In this document: positions 1-7,665 of the stretch, piece after piece | Position numbering within the stretch: position 1 is the first letter of the stretch | Layout: each line of letters starts with the position of its first letter | Assembly: GCF_000686125.1 (NCBI RefSeq) | Contig: NZ_JMMA01000002.1 | Location: 2,914,001 to 2,978,000, forward strand | Direction: 5' to 3' | Length of the DNA: 64,000 bases | From: Ruminococcus sp. NK3A76 | GTDB taxonomy: Bacteria; Bacillota; Clostridia; Oscillospirales; Ruminococcaceae | Position numbers and translations under genes: made by a program | The notes under the pieces: model-generated | Seen by the model: only the letters and a program-made list of their open reading frames with translations | What the model was told of the DNA's origin: nothing | The model's database searches: none

Positions 1-600
1 GGCGAGCACGCTTGGAACATGGTTAAGTTAGACGATGAATGGTATCACGTTGACATAACCTTTGACGGCGGCTCTGCAAAGCCTGCTTACTCACAGTTCA
101 ACGTCACAGACGAGACCAAGGAGCAGGCCGGCTATCCGTGGAGCAGGGACGAATTCCCGGAGGCCAAGAGCGTAAAATACAACTTTGCTGTAATGAACGC
201 AAAGAAGGTAGACTCCTTCTACGACACAGCAGCGCTTTTCCAGAAGGCGATAAAAGACAAGAAGCAGTTCTGCTACTTCAAGCTGAAGCTCACCGACACC
301 GAAAAGAAGACCGAGGGCGTGGCTTACTACTACAACTCGATAATGTCTGAGATAGGCTATCAGATAGGCGGCGGTGTATGCGACTGCAACGCCATACAGG
401 GCTTTGTAAATGACGGATACTACTACGGCGGCATCTCGATAGTTTATGCAGGCGAGTACCAAGCCGACCTGGAGGACGAAGGGCAGAGATACGACTTCTC
501 AAGCATTCAGCTTGATTACGGCAAGCTATATGACAGCTACTTAAACACCTTCGGCGTCTCGATAGACACATCGCTTTTCAGCACTGAGTACAACGGTTAA
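1..600 (+). CDS. Transglutaminase-like protein, C-terminal part (5' end outside window)
   Basis: The reading frame is open from base 1, so the gene starts upstream. The first residues, GEHAWNMV followed shortly by WYHVDITFD, match the His and Asp part of the transglutaminase/cysteine-protease core; the catalytic Cys would lie upstream. The remaining roughly 170 residues are Tyr- and Asp-rich with no motif I recognise. Such proteins in Ruminococcus are usually secreted or surface-anchored, but no signal peptide can be seen because the N-terminus is missing. It converges with dapB across a shared terminator at 618-650. The family call is reasonable; substrate and activity are unknown. Confidence 0.7.
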   Translation, partial: GEHAWNMVKLDDEWYHVDITFDGGSAKPAYSQFNVTDETKEQAGYPWSRDEFPEAKSVKYNFAVMNAKKVDSFYDTAALFQKAIKDKKQFCYFKLKLTDTEKKTEGVAYYYNSIMSEIGYQIGGGVCDCNAIQGFVNDGYYYGGISIVYAGEYQADLEDEGQRYDFSSIQLDYGKLYDSYLNTFGVSIDTSLFSTEYNG

Positions 601-617
601 CGAACATATAAAAATAA

Positions 618-650
618 CCCCCGTGGGCTTTCATCACAAAGCCCACGGGG
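618..650. terminator. Bidirectional terminator between the transglutaminase-like gene and dapB
   Basis: A 13-bp perfect stem (CCCCGTGGGCTTT / AAAGCCCACGGGG) with a 6-base loop lies between two convergent genes. T-rich sequence follows on the plus side and an A-rich stretch (T-rich on the minus strand) precedes it, so it can serve both genes. Confidence 0.9.
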
Positions 651-663
651 ATACTTATTTTTA

Positions 664-1422
664 TCAGCTTTCAGAGAGCATATCGCCCATATCGTACATA
701 CCGGCTTTTCTGCCTGCGAGGAAAACTGCGGCGTTTACCGAGCCTGCTGCGAAAACGCTCTTTGAGTGCGCCTCGTGCTTAAGGCTTATCACCTCGTCAC
801 GGCCTGCAAAGAGTATCTCGTGCTCGCCGACTATCGTGCCGCCTCTTACAGCGTGCATACCTATCTCCTGGGGCTTACGCTTTGCCCTTACCGAGTGGCG
901 GTCATAAACGAGCTCGTAGCGGTCGTTTGCTTCCTCGTTTATTGCGTTTGCAAGCATTATAGCTGTGCCGGAGGGAGCATCTATCTTCTGGTTATGGTGC
1001 TTCTCTATTATCTCGATATCGAACTGCTCGCCGAGCACGCTTACTGCCTTTTTAGCAAGCTGTGCGAGAAGGTTTATACCGAGCGAGAGGTTGAATGTAA
1101 AGAACACGGGGATAACAGCAGCAGCCTCGTTTATCTGAGCTATCTGCTCCTTGCTGTAGCCTGTTGTTGCTATAACTACCGGCACGCTGAATGCCTTGCA
1201 GTAGTCAAGCAGGCTGTCAAGCGCTGCGGGGTTTGAAAAGTCGATGATGACATCGGGCTTTTCAGCGAGCTTTGTGTATGTATCAACTATCGGGAAATCA
1301 GCATACTGCTCCCCTGCTACGTCAACGCCTGCGATGACTTTGATATCGTCACGGTTTGCGCATATATCTGCGATAACTCTGCCCATTTTGCCGCAGGCAC
1401 CGCTTATAACTACATTTGTCAT
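664..1422 (-). CDS. dapB: 4-hydroxy-tetrahydrodipicolinate reductase
   Basis: DapB reduces the product of DapA with NAD(P)H in the diaminopimelate/lysine pathway. The 252-aa product has the N-terminal nucleotide-binding motif GACGKMG (8-14), the signature EKHHNQK (140-146) with its catalytic His pair, and KIDAPSGTA (146-154) for substrate binding; the length is normal. The start was set at 1422, where GGAAAGGAAG sits upstream. The frame continues 48 codons further, but that stretch lies in an intergenic repeat and has no DapB homology. It is the last gene of the asd-dapA-dapB set. A terminator and a repeat element separate it from dapA, so it may depend on read-through or on a promoter I cannot identify. 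Confidence 0.96.
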   Translation of the reverse strand: MTNVVISGACGKMGRVIADICANRDDIKVIAGVDVAGEQYADFPIVDTYTKLAEKPDVIIDFSNPAALDSLLDYCKAFSVPVVIATTGYSKEQIAQINEAAAVIPVFFTFNLSLGINLLAQLAKKAVSVLGEQFDIEIIEKHHNQKIDAPSGTAIMLANAINEEANDRYELVYDRHSVRAKRKPQEIGMHAVRGGTIVGEHEILFAGRDEVISLKHEAHSKSVFAAGSVNAAVFLAGRKAGMYDMGDMLSES

Positions 1423-1442
1423 TTTGATTACTTCCTTTCCGG

Positions 1443-1600
1443 ATAACAGGTCACAGGTCACAAATGCCCATTCGGGCGTGTTTGGGAAAAGCATTCCTAC
1501 GGTTAACAGGTAGTGTCGGATAAACAGACCGAATGGCCATAAGTCCTGCGCTGAGCAGAACACCATACTTGTTACCTGTTACTTGTTACTTGTTACCTGA
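1443..1600. repeat. Inverted heptad-repeat intergenic element between dapA and dapB
   Basis: The left arm (about 1443-1462) repeats units of the type TAACAGG/TCACAGG. The right arm (1570-1600) repeats the complementary units GTTACCT/GTTACTT. Between them lie GCCCATTCGGGC and CGAATGGCC palindromes. The same architecture occurs at 8443-8632. Nothing else is evident in this 237-bp gap apart from the dapA terminator. Confidence 0.75.
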
Positions 1601-1625
1601 GAATAGTCCTGTCAAGTCTTAAACT

Positions 1626-1651
1626 TATAAAACAGGGGCGGAAGACCGCCC
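1626..1651 (-). terminator. Terminator downstream of dapA
   Basis: On the minus strand GGGGCGG, a 4-base loop and CCGCCCC are followed by TGTTTTATAAG, 9 bases past the dapA stop codon. It should reduce transcription into dapB. Confidence 0.8.
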
Positions 1652-1659
1652 CAATTGTC

Positions 1660-2565
1660 TTACTTTACCTTGCCTACAAGACCAAGCTCGTTCATCTTGG
1701 CTGTGAGCTTTGCTATCTTGTCGTCAGACATCTTTGTAAGAGGAAGTCTGCACTCGCCGGCCTTGAAGCCCATGATATTGAGAGCTTCCTTTACAGGTAT
1801 CGGGTTTACGTCGCAGAAAAGGCCGTTTGAGTTTGCAAACTCTAAAACCTTGTTCATCTTTGCCTGTGCCTCGGGGAACTTGTTATCAAGGCAGAGGGCA
1901 GCTATCTCGTGAGTCTCGGCAGGCATAACGTTTGAAAGAACGGATATTACGCCCTTGCCGCCGAGAGCCATGATAGGAACTATCTGGTCGTCGTTGCCCG
2001 AGTAGATAGTAAGGTCATCGCCGCAGAGGGCTGCAACACGGGCTATCTGTGAGATATTGCCGCTTGCTTCCTTGACTGCCACGATATTCTCTACCTTTGC
2101 AAGCTCCTTTAATGTCTCAGGAAGGATATTCACACCTGTCCTGGAAGGAACATTATAAAGGATTATCGGGATATTTACAGCATTTGCGATAGTTGTATAG
2201 TGGATAATAAGACCCTGCTGTGAAGCCTTGTTATAGTAAGGCGAAACGAGCAGGAGTGCGTCAGCGCCGAGCGCCTCAGCGTCCTTTGAGAGCTTTACTG
2301 CGAAAGCTGTGTCGTTTGAGCCTGTGCCTGCGATAACAGGAACTCTGCCTGCTGTCTTCTCGACTGCATATTTGATGCAGGCAACGTGCTCTTCCTCGGT
2401 CATTGTTGCGCTCTCACCTGTTGTACCGCAGATGATGATAGCGTCTGTACCGTTTTCGATCTGAAAATCTATAAGTCTGCCGAGCTCATCGTAGTTGATA
2501 GAGCCGTCGGCAAACATAGGTGTGACGATTGCAACGCCGGCACCTGTGAAAATTGTCTTTTTCAT
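1660..2565 (-). CDS. dapA: 4-hydroxy-tetrahydrodipicolinate synthase
   Basis: DapA condenses pyruvate with aspartate semialdehyde, the first committed step of diaminopimelate and lysine synthesis. The 301-aa product is full length for this TIM-barrel family. It shows GTTGES (47-52), YNVPSRTG with the catalytic Tyr137, and the Schiff-base lysine Lys165 in VAVKEASGN. A GGAGG-type site precedes the ATG at 2565. It lies between asd (upstream) and dapB (downstream) on the same strand, consistent with control by the lysine riboswitch in front of asd, although 184 bp of hairpin-rich DNA separates it from asd. Confidence 0.97.
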   Translation of the reverse strand: MKKTIFTGAGVAIVTPMFADGSINYDELGRLIDFQIENGTDAIIICGTTGESATMTEEEHVACIKYAVEKTAGRVPVIAGTGSNDTAFAVKLSKDAEALGADALLLVSPYYNKASQQGLIIHYTTIANAVNIPIILYNVPSRTGVNILPETLKELAKVENIVAVKEASGNISQIARVAALCGDDLTIYSGNDDQIVPIMALGGKGVISVLSNVMPAETHEIAALCLDNKFPEAQAKMNKVLEFANSNGLFCDVNPIPVKEALNIMGFKAGECRLPLTKMSDDKIAKLTAKMNELGLVGKVK

Positions 2566-2610
2566 TGGTATTCCTCCTTATCTGAAATGCATAAATTTTT
2601 GTGTGGGCTT

Positions 2611-2656
2611 CGCCCACGTTATGCCCATTCGGGCTGCCGCCTGACGGCAGCGTTTT
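2611..2656. repeat. Three consecutive hairpins between asd and dapA
   Basis: GTGGGCTTCGCCCAC, GCCCATTCGGGC and GCTGCCGCCTGACGGCAGC follow each other directly. GCCCATTCGGGC also occurs near 1470 and 8512, so this looks like part of a dispersed intergenic element. Heptad-like ATTATGC units follow at about 2722-2750. A role in processing the asd-dapA transcript is possible but not shown. Confidence 0.5.
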
Positions 2657-2749
2657 TGTGATCGGATATACTATGGTCAATGATAGCTTTAAGATCCGTC
2701 CTGCGCAGCAGGACACATTCATTATGCATTATGCATTCTTAATTCTGCA

Positions 2750-3832
2750 TTAATCAAAGTAGCCCTTAGCAGCAAGAAGCTCTGCGAGCAGAACTGCGCC
2801 GCCTGCTGCACCTCTTAATGTGTTGTGCGAGAGGCATACGAACTTATAGTCATACTGAGTATCTTCTCTGAGTCTGCCGATAGATACTGCCATGCCGCCC
2901 TCGAGGTTACGGTCAAGTCTTGCCTGAGGTCTGTCGTTCTCCTCGAAGTAATTTAAAAACTGCTTGGGAGCAGAGGGAAGCTGGAGCTCCTGGGGAACGC
3001 CTGCGAATTCCTTCCAGCACTGGAGTATCTCCTCCTTAGTGGGCTTCTTCTCGAAGCTGGCAAATACAGCAGCAGTATGGCCGTCGGAAACGGGAACTCT
3101 TAAGCACTGTGCAGTGATAGAAGGCTCTGTTGCGTCAACTATCTTATCGCCCTCGATATGACCCCAGATCTTCATAGGCTCCTGCTCGCTCTTTTCTTCC
3201 TCGCCGCCGATATAGGGGATAACGTTATCGAGTATCTCAGGCCATGTCTCGAAAGTTCTGCCGGCACCGGAGATCGCCTGATATGTGCAGGCAAGAGCCT
3301 TGGTTACCTTGAACTTGTTATGGAGAGGTGCAAGTGCAGGAACATAGCTCTGGAGCGAGCAGTTGGACTTGACTGCGATAAAGCCTCTCTTTGTGCCGAG
3401 GCGCTTTCTCTGAGCTGCGATGATCTCGATATGGTCGGGGTTTATCTCCGGGATGACCATAGGAACATCGTCTGTATGTCTGTGAGCGGAGTTATTGGAA
3501 ACTATCGGGCACTCAGCCTTTGCATACTTTTCCTCTAAAGCTCTTATCTCGTCCTTCTTCATGTCAACAGCGCAGAAGCAGAAATCTACCATGGAAGCTA
3601 TCTTCTCAACATCTTCCTCAGCGTTGAGTATCACCATATCAGCCATAGACTCAGGCATGGGGTCTTTGAGCTTCCACTTAGAGCCTGCTACCTCTTTATA
3701 TGTCTTACCTGCCGATCTTGCAGATGCAGCAAGACAAACTACGTCAAACCACGGGTGCTTATCAAGAAGCAGAGAAAATCTCTGACCTACCATACCCGTT
3801 GCGCCGATGATACCCACCTTGTACTTTTTCAT
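2750..3832 (-). CDS. asd: Aspartate-semialdehyde dehydrogenase
   Basis: Asd reduces aspartyl phosphate to aspartate semialdehyde with NADPH, the branch point for lysine, threonine and methionine. The 360-aa product has the nucleotide-binding motif GATGMVGQ (10-17) and the catalytic Cys158 in VKSNCSLQ. Its length and the segment VSNNSAHRHTDDVP are typical of the longer archaeal/fungal-like Asd branch found in many clostridia, not of the E. coli type. It is the first gene after the lysine riboswitch at about 3944-4138, so its transcription should fall when lysine is plentiful. Confidence 0.96.
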   Translation of the reverse strand: MKKYKVGIIGATGMVGQRFSLLLDKHPWFDVVCLAASARSAGKTYKEVAGSKWKLKDPMPESMADMVILNAEEDVEKIASMVDFCFCAVDMKKDEIRALEEKYAKAECPIVSNNSAHRHTDDVPMVIPEINPDHIEIIAAQRKRLGTKRGFIAVKSNCSLQSYVPALAPLHNKFKVTKALACTYQAISGAGRTFETWPEILDNVIPYIGGEEEKSEQEPMKIWGHIEGDKIVDATEPSITAQCLRVPVSDGHTAAVFASFEKKPTKEEILQCWKEFAGVPQELQLPSAPKQFLNYFEENDRPQARLDRNLEGGMAVSIGRLREDTQYDYKFVCLSHNTLRGAAGGAVLLAELLAAKGYFD

Positions 3833-3909
3833 CTTAAAATCTCCTTTCGCCGCTGCACTTGACTTTACAGCTATAATATGCTATAATTGGTTTTTAGTGC
3901 AGAGGTCAC

Positions 3910-3943
3910 ATAAAAAAAATAAACCGACTGCGAATAGTCGGTC
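3910..3943 (-). terminator. Lysine riboswitch expression-platform terminator
   Basis: On the minus strand ACCGACT, a 6-base loop and AGTCGGT are followed by TTTATTTTTTTTAT, directly after the lysine aptamer and about 80 bases before asd. This is the normal layout for lysine-induced premature termination. Confidence 0.9.
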
Positions 3944-4138
3944 ACCAAATGCATTTTTTGAAATGTCACACTTATTGCGGCAGCACTCCATCATACATAA
4001 TGATGACAGCCGACAGCCTGTTAAGCTGGCGTCCAGCAAAGAAGCTCCCACACTCCATGCTTCGGCAATCTCGCCTTTCACACTCAGCCTTGGGGGCTTT
4101 TGATCGAGTGCTACTGATCTTGACTGCGCCTCTATCCG
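3944..4138 (-). ncRNA. Lysine riboswitch (L-box) controlling asd-dapA-dapB
   Basis: Read on the minus strand, the roughly 195-nt leader has the conserved L-box segments in the right order: AGAGGCGCAG and ATCAGTAG near the 5' end, GTGAAAGGCG, TTGCCGAAGC, TTTGCTGGACG, the CTGTCGGCTGTCA region, and a closing TGGAGTGCTGCC. A terminator follows at once and the first downstream gene is asd. Family knowledge says lysine binding stabilises the terminated form. A covariance-model search would confirm the exact boundaries. Confidence 0.93.
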
Positions 4139-4145
4139 TACTAAT

Positions 4146-4174
4146 ATAATAGCAGATTATTTTTCATATGTCAA
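4146..4174 (-). promoter_or_regulatory. Sigma-A promoter for the lysine riboswitch operon
   Basis: On the minus strand, TTGACA (4169-4174) and TATTAT (4146-4151) are separated by exactly 17 bp, placing the transcript start near 4139 at the first L-box bases. Confidence 0.9.
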
Positions 4175-4223
4175 TAGCTTTACGGATTTTTTTGTTTATT
4201 TGCAGGAATTAATTGCCTTTATC

Positions 4224-4413
4224 GCACAATGCACATTGCACAATGCACAATTCTGGGGCGGTTTGTGGGAAAAATCCCCCGGCAATGTTGTCGGCGCAGT
4301 ATGCGAAGGGGGTGGCGGCAGCTACGCTGACGCAGGGGGGCGACCGCAAAGCCCCCAATAAGCCGCCGCAGGCGCACCTCAATTGTGCATTGTGCATTGT
4401 GAATTGTGCATTG
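4224..4413. repeat. Inverted heptad-repeat element upstream of queA
   Basis: The left arm 4224-4251 is four tandem 7-mers of the type GCACAAT/GCACATT. The right arm 4382-4413 is the complementary set ATTGTGC/ATTGTGA. The central 125 bp is GC-rich and includes ACGCAGGGGGGCGACCGCAAAG, a phrase that recurs near 7,430. The arms can pair, so the transcript would form a long hairpin just before the queA ribosome site. No coding signal is present. Confidence 0.8.
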
Positions 4414-4439
4414 AAACACATCATCAAGGAGGAAAACTC

Positions 4440-5483
4440 ATGGATATATCAAATATGCTCCGCTCGGACTTTTACTATGAGCTGCCGCAGGAGCTGATAG
4501 CGCAGACACCGATAGAGCCGAGAAACGCTTCAAGACTGCTCAAAGTTGACAGGCGCACTGGCAAATGCACGCACGACCGGTTCTACAACCTGAAAGAATA
4601 TCTAAACCCCGGCGACCTGCTGGTAGTCAACGACTCACGAGTGCTGCCTGCAAGGATATACGGCGAAAAAGCTGACAACGGCACGTTCATAGAGTTCCTG
4701 CTCGTCGAGCAGCGTGGCGAGAACGAATGGGAGATACTCTGCCGCCCGGGCAAAAAGGCAAAGATAGGCACACGCTTCGTTTTCGGCGGAGGGATACTCT
4801 CGGCCGTGATAACCGACGTGCTTGAAGACGGCAACCGCATAGCAAAGTTTGAGTGCGAAAAGGGCAGCTTCTTTGCAACGCTTGACCAGATAGGCCAGAT
4901 GCCGCTGCCGCCCTACATAACCGAAAAGCTAAAGGACAAGGAGCGCTATCAGACAGTCTACTCAAACGAGCCGGGCTCGTCTGCCGCACCGACAGCCGGG
5001 CTGCACTTTACAAAGGAGCAGATGGCTGACATAGAGGCTATGGGTGTAAACATAGCATACGTCACACTTCACGTCGGGCTTGGCACATTCCGCCCGGTAA
5101 AGGAAGACAGGGTGCTCGACCACAAGATGCACCGTGAGCATTACGAGATACCCGAGCGCACAGCAGAGCTTATAAACAAGACAAAGGCAGCAGGCGGCCG
5201 TGTGATAGCAGTTGGTACTACAAGCTGCCGCACACTTGAGAGCGTGGCGACCTTTTACAAGGAGATAAAGCCCTGCGAGGGGTATACCGACATATTCATC
5301 TACCCCGGGTATGAATTCAAGGTGCTCGACGGGCTGATAACCAACTTCCACCTGCCGGAGAGCACGCTTATAATGCTCGTATCGGCATTCTTGGGGTATG
5401 AGAACACGATGAACGCATACAAGGTGGCTGTCGAGGAGAAATACAGATTCTTTTCCTTCGGCGACAGTATGTTCATCAGCTGA
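4440..5483 (+). CDS. queA: S-adenosylmethionine:tRNA ribosyltransferase-isomerase
   Basis: QueA transfers and isomerises the ribosyl part of S-adenosylmethionine onto preQ1 in tRNA to give epoxyqueuosine. The 347-aa product is full length and has typical QueA sequence: FYYELPQELIAQTPIEPRNASRLL at the N-terminus, GDLLVVNDSRVLPARI, AAPTAGLHFT, and TNFHLPESTLIMLVSAF near the end. AAGGAGG precedes the ATG at 4440. An in-frame extension upstream to 4383 only reads the right arm of the repeat and is rejected. It begins a queA-PAS-tgt operon with an 11-bp gap to the next gene. Confidence 0.97.
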   Translation: MDISNMLRSDFYYELPQELIAQTPIEPRNASRLLKVDRRTGKCTHDRFYNLKEYLNPGDLLVVNDSRVLPARIYGEKADNGTFIEFLLVEQRGENEWEILCRPGKKAKIGTRFVFGGGILSAVITDVLEDGNRIAKFECEKGSFFATLDQIGQMPLPPYITEKLKDKERYQTVYSNEPGSSAAPTAGLHFTKEQMADIEAMGVNIAYVTLHVGLGTFRPVKEDRVLDHKMHREHYEIPERTAELINKTKAAGGRVIAVGTTSCRTLESVATFYKEIKPCEGYTDIFIYPGYEFKVLDGLITNFHLPESTLIMLVSAFLGYENTMNAYKVAVEEKYRFFSFGDSMFIS

Positions 5484-5494
5484 GGAGGCAAGCT

Positions 5495-6223
5495 ATGCAG
5501 TTTAAAAAAGGTACAGGCTGGAAGGCCTGCTATGACGAAGAGACTTTTACATTTACCGCCGAGAGGGGCTCTCGGGGCTTTTATCAGCTCTACGAGATAA
5601 CAAAGGACATTTACGACCGGCTCGGAGCAGACGATGAAGCCGCCGGCAAGCTGATAAGCAGCGGCAGGTGCCTGTTCGAGGCTGATGATGATTACTACAC
5701 GCCGCCTTATTATATGGTATTTGACGAGCGCTATGCAGATATTGCCCCGTGGGCAGATGCAAAAAGGCGTGCAGAGGCAACAGACGAGCTTAACAGAAGA
5801 TCCAGAGAACGTGAGGAAGCCGCAAAAGCCGAGCAGGAAAAGCAGCTTAAACTCCTCCCCTTTTACAAGGCCATACTTGATGCTGATACAGCGCCGATAG
5901 TTGTCTGCACTCCGGGGCACGAAATAGTGTACATGAACCCTGCCGCCTGCGAAAGGTATGCAAAACGGGGCGGAAAAGACCTTATCGGCAAGAACCTGCT
6001 CGACTGCCACAACGAGAATTCAGCAAAGATGATAGACAAGGTGGTTGATTTCTTTCTGCTGTCAAACAAGAACAATATCGTCCACACATTCTACAGCGAA
6101 AAGGAAAACAAGGACGTATACATGGTAGCCCTGCGTTCTGAGATCGGCGGACTTATGGGCTACTACGAAAAGCACGAATACCGCACAAGGGACACCTCAA
6201 AATTTTACGACATGGGAGACTAA
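5495..6223 (+). CDS. PAS-domain protein between queA and tgt
   Basis: The 242-aa product has an N-terminal part (about 1-100) I do not recognise, a charged helical linker (about 90-118, rich in Arg, Glu and Lys), and a PAS-like sensor domain (about 122-225). The core of the latter reads APIVVCTPGHEIVYMNPAA, followed by LIGKNLLDCHN. No kinase, GGDEF or other output domain is attached and no membrane segment is visible. The gene starts 11 bp after queA and ends 2 bp before tgt, so it is co-translated with the queuosine genes. A regulatory or ligand-sensing role is likely, but the ligand and the link to tRNA modification are unknown. Confidence 0.8.
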   Translation: MQFKKGTGWKACYDEETFTFTAERGSRGFYQLYEITKDIYDRLGADDEAAGKLISSGRCLFEADDDYYTPPYYMVFDERYADIAPWADAKRRAEATDELNRRSREREEAAKAEQEKQLKLLPFYKAILDADTAPIVVCTPGHEIVYMNPAACERYAKRGGKDLIGKNLLDCHNENSAKMIDKVVDFFLLSNKNNIVHTFYSEKENKDVYMVALRSEIGGLMGYYEKHEYRTRDTSKFYDMGD

Positions 6224-6225
6224 AG

Positions 6226-7368
6226 ATGTTTAAACTTCTCAAAAAAGACGGCTATGCAAGGCGTGGAGAATTTACAACTGTTCACGGCACTATACAGACA
6301 CCTGTTTTTATGAATGTCGGCACGGCGGCGGCTATCAAGGGCGGCGTTTCGTCCGTTGACCTTAACAACGAGCTGAAAACTCAGGTCGAGCTTTGCAACA
6401 CCTATCACCTGCACGTCCGTCCCGGCGATGAGATAATCTACAAAATGGGCGGCCTTCAAAAGTTTATGAACTGGCACAAGCCGATACTCACAGACAGCGG
6501 CGGATTTCAGGTCTTCTCGCTCGCAAAGCTGAGGCGCATCAAGGAAGAAGGCGTATACTTCAACTCGCACGTTGACGGGCGCAAGATATTCATGGGGCCT
6601 GAGGAGAGTATGCAGATACAGTCGCACCTTGCATCGACCATCGCAATGGCTTTTGACGAATGCGTTGAGAACCCGGCCGAGCACGCCTACTCAAAGCAAA
6701 GCTGCGAGCGCACGACACGCTGGCTCGAACGCTGCATAAAGGAAATGAAGCGCCTAAACTCACTTGAAAGCACCATAAACCGTGAGCAGATGCTCTTTGG
6801 CATAAATCAGGGCTGCACATACGACGACCTGAGGATAGAGCACATGAAGGTGATAAGAGAGCTTGACTACTGCGCAGGCTTTGCAATAGGCGGCCTTGCC
6901 GTCGGCGAGCCGACCGAGGTGATGTATCACGTCATCGAGCAGGTAGAGCCATTCATGCCGGTGGACAAGCCGAGGTACTTAATGGGTGTAGGCACCCCCT
7001 CTAACATAATAGAAGCCGTATACCGTGGAATTGATATGTTTGACTGCGTAATGCCCTCACGAAACGCAAGGCACGGAACTATCTTCACATGGAACGGCAT
7101 CATGCACGTTGCCAACAGGCGCTACGAGACAGACCCAAGGCCGATAGACGTTGAATGCGACTGCCCTGTATGCCGCAATTTTTCGAGAGCATATGTAAGG
7201 CATCTGTTCAAGGCAGGCGAGCAGCTGGGCGGAAGGCTGGCGGTCATGCACAATCTGTATTTCTACAACACGCTCACCGAGAAGATACGTCAGGCGATAG
7301 ACGAGGGCAGGTATGAGGAATTCAGAAACACCTACTCACCAAGGCTTGCATCGCATCTTGAAGACTGA
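6226..7368 (+). CDS. tgt: tRNA-guanine(34) transglycosylase
   Basis: Tgt exchanges guanine 34 for preQ1 in GUN-anticodon tRNAs, the step before QueA. The 380-aa product is full length. It shows the catalytic Asp90 in ILTDSGGFQVFSL, the nucleophile Asp273 in DMFDCVMPSRNARHG, and the zinc site Cys311, Cys313, Cys316 and His342. It begins 2 bp after the PAS gene, probably translationally coupled. No preQ1 riboswitch and no queuosine transport gene were recognised nearby. Confidence 0.98.
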   Translation: MFKLLKKDGYARRGEFTTVHGTIQTPVFMNVGTAAAIKGGVSSVDLNNELKTQVELCNTYHLHVRPGDEIIYKMGGLQKFMNWHKPILTDSGGFQVFSLAKLRRIKEEGVYFNSHVDGRKIFMGPEESMQIQSHLASTIAMAFDECVENPAEHAYSKQSCERTTRWLERCIKEMKRLNSLESTINREQMLFGINQGCTYDDLRIEHMKVIRELDYCAGFAIGGLAVGEPTEVMYHVIEQVEPFMPVDKPRYLMGVGTPSNIIEAVYRGIDMFDCVMPSRNARHGTIFTWNGIMHVANRRYETDPRPIDVECDCPVCRNFSRAYVRHLFKAGEQLGGRLAVMHNLYFYNTLTEKIRQAIDEGRYEEFRNTYSPRLASHLED

Positions 7369-7510
7369 GCACGCATAGGCCGTGTGCATACGGAGAGTTT
7401 GTATTCTGACTGTAATATGTTGCACGGATCTGCGCAGGGGGACGACCGCAAAGGCATATACTGATATATCACAGGAACACTTTTGTAAAAATGTAAAAAG
7501 AATAAAAAAA

Positions 7511-7543
7511 TCAGCGGCAAAACTGTCCGGAAGGCGGTTTTGC
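7511..7543 (+). terminator. Possible terminator after tgt
   Basis: GGCAAAACTG, a short loop and GGCGGTTTTGCC form a stem with one weak pair, but no T-run follows directly (CTTGAAATTTTA). It lies immediately before the parA promoter. The rest of the 297-bp gap shows a GGGGGACGACCGCAAAGG phrase related to one near 4,340 and nothing else. Confidence 0.45.
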
Positions 7544-7545
7544 CC

Positions 7546-7574
7546 TTGAAATTTTACAGCGTTTATGTTATAAT
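7546..7574 (+). promoter_or_regulatory. Sigma-A promoter for the ParA gene
   Basis: TTGAAA (7546-7551) and TATAAT (7569-7574) are separated by 17 bp, about 90 bp before the ParA start. Confidence 0.8.
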
Positions 7575-7665
7575 AAACGAGGCGGCCTTTCTTTGCTGTT
7601 AAAGCGGCAGAAAAGGCCGGGCAACTGCATCTTGCGGCAATGCCGCACAAAGGAAGTGAGAGCGC

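Noticed and set aside
1423-1566. N-terminal extension of DapB
   Set aside because: The 48 codons lie in an intergenic repeat and have no homology to DapB; the ribosome site favours 1422.
3910-4138. T-box leader upstream of asd
   Set aside because: No T-box sequence (TGGNACCGCG) is present, while all conserved lysine-riboswitch segments are.
4383-4440. N-terminal extension of QueA
   Set aside because: The 19 extra codons read the right arm of the heptad repeat; AAGGAGG precedes ATG 4440.
6226-7368. preQ1 riboswitch in front of the queuosine genes
   Set aside because: The region upstream of queA holds the heptad inverted repeat and no recognisable preQ1 aptamer.
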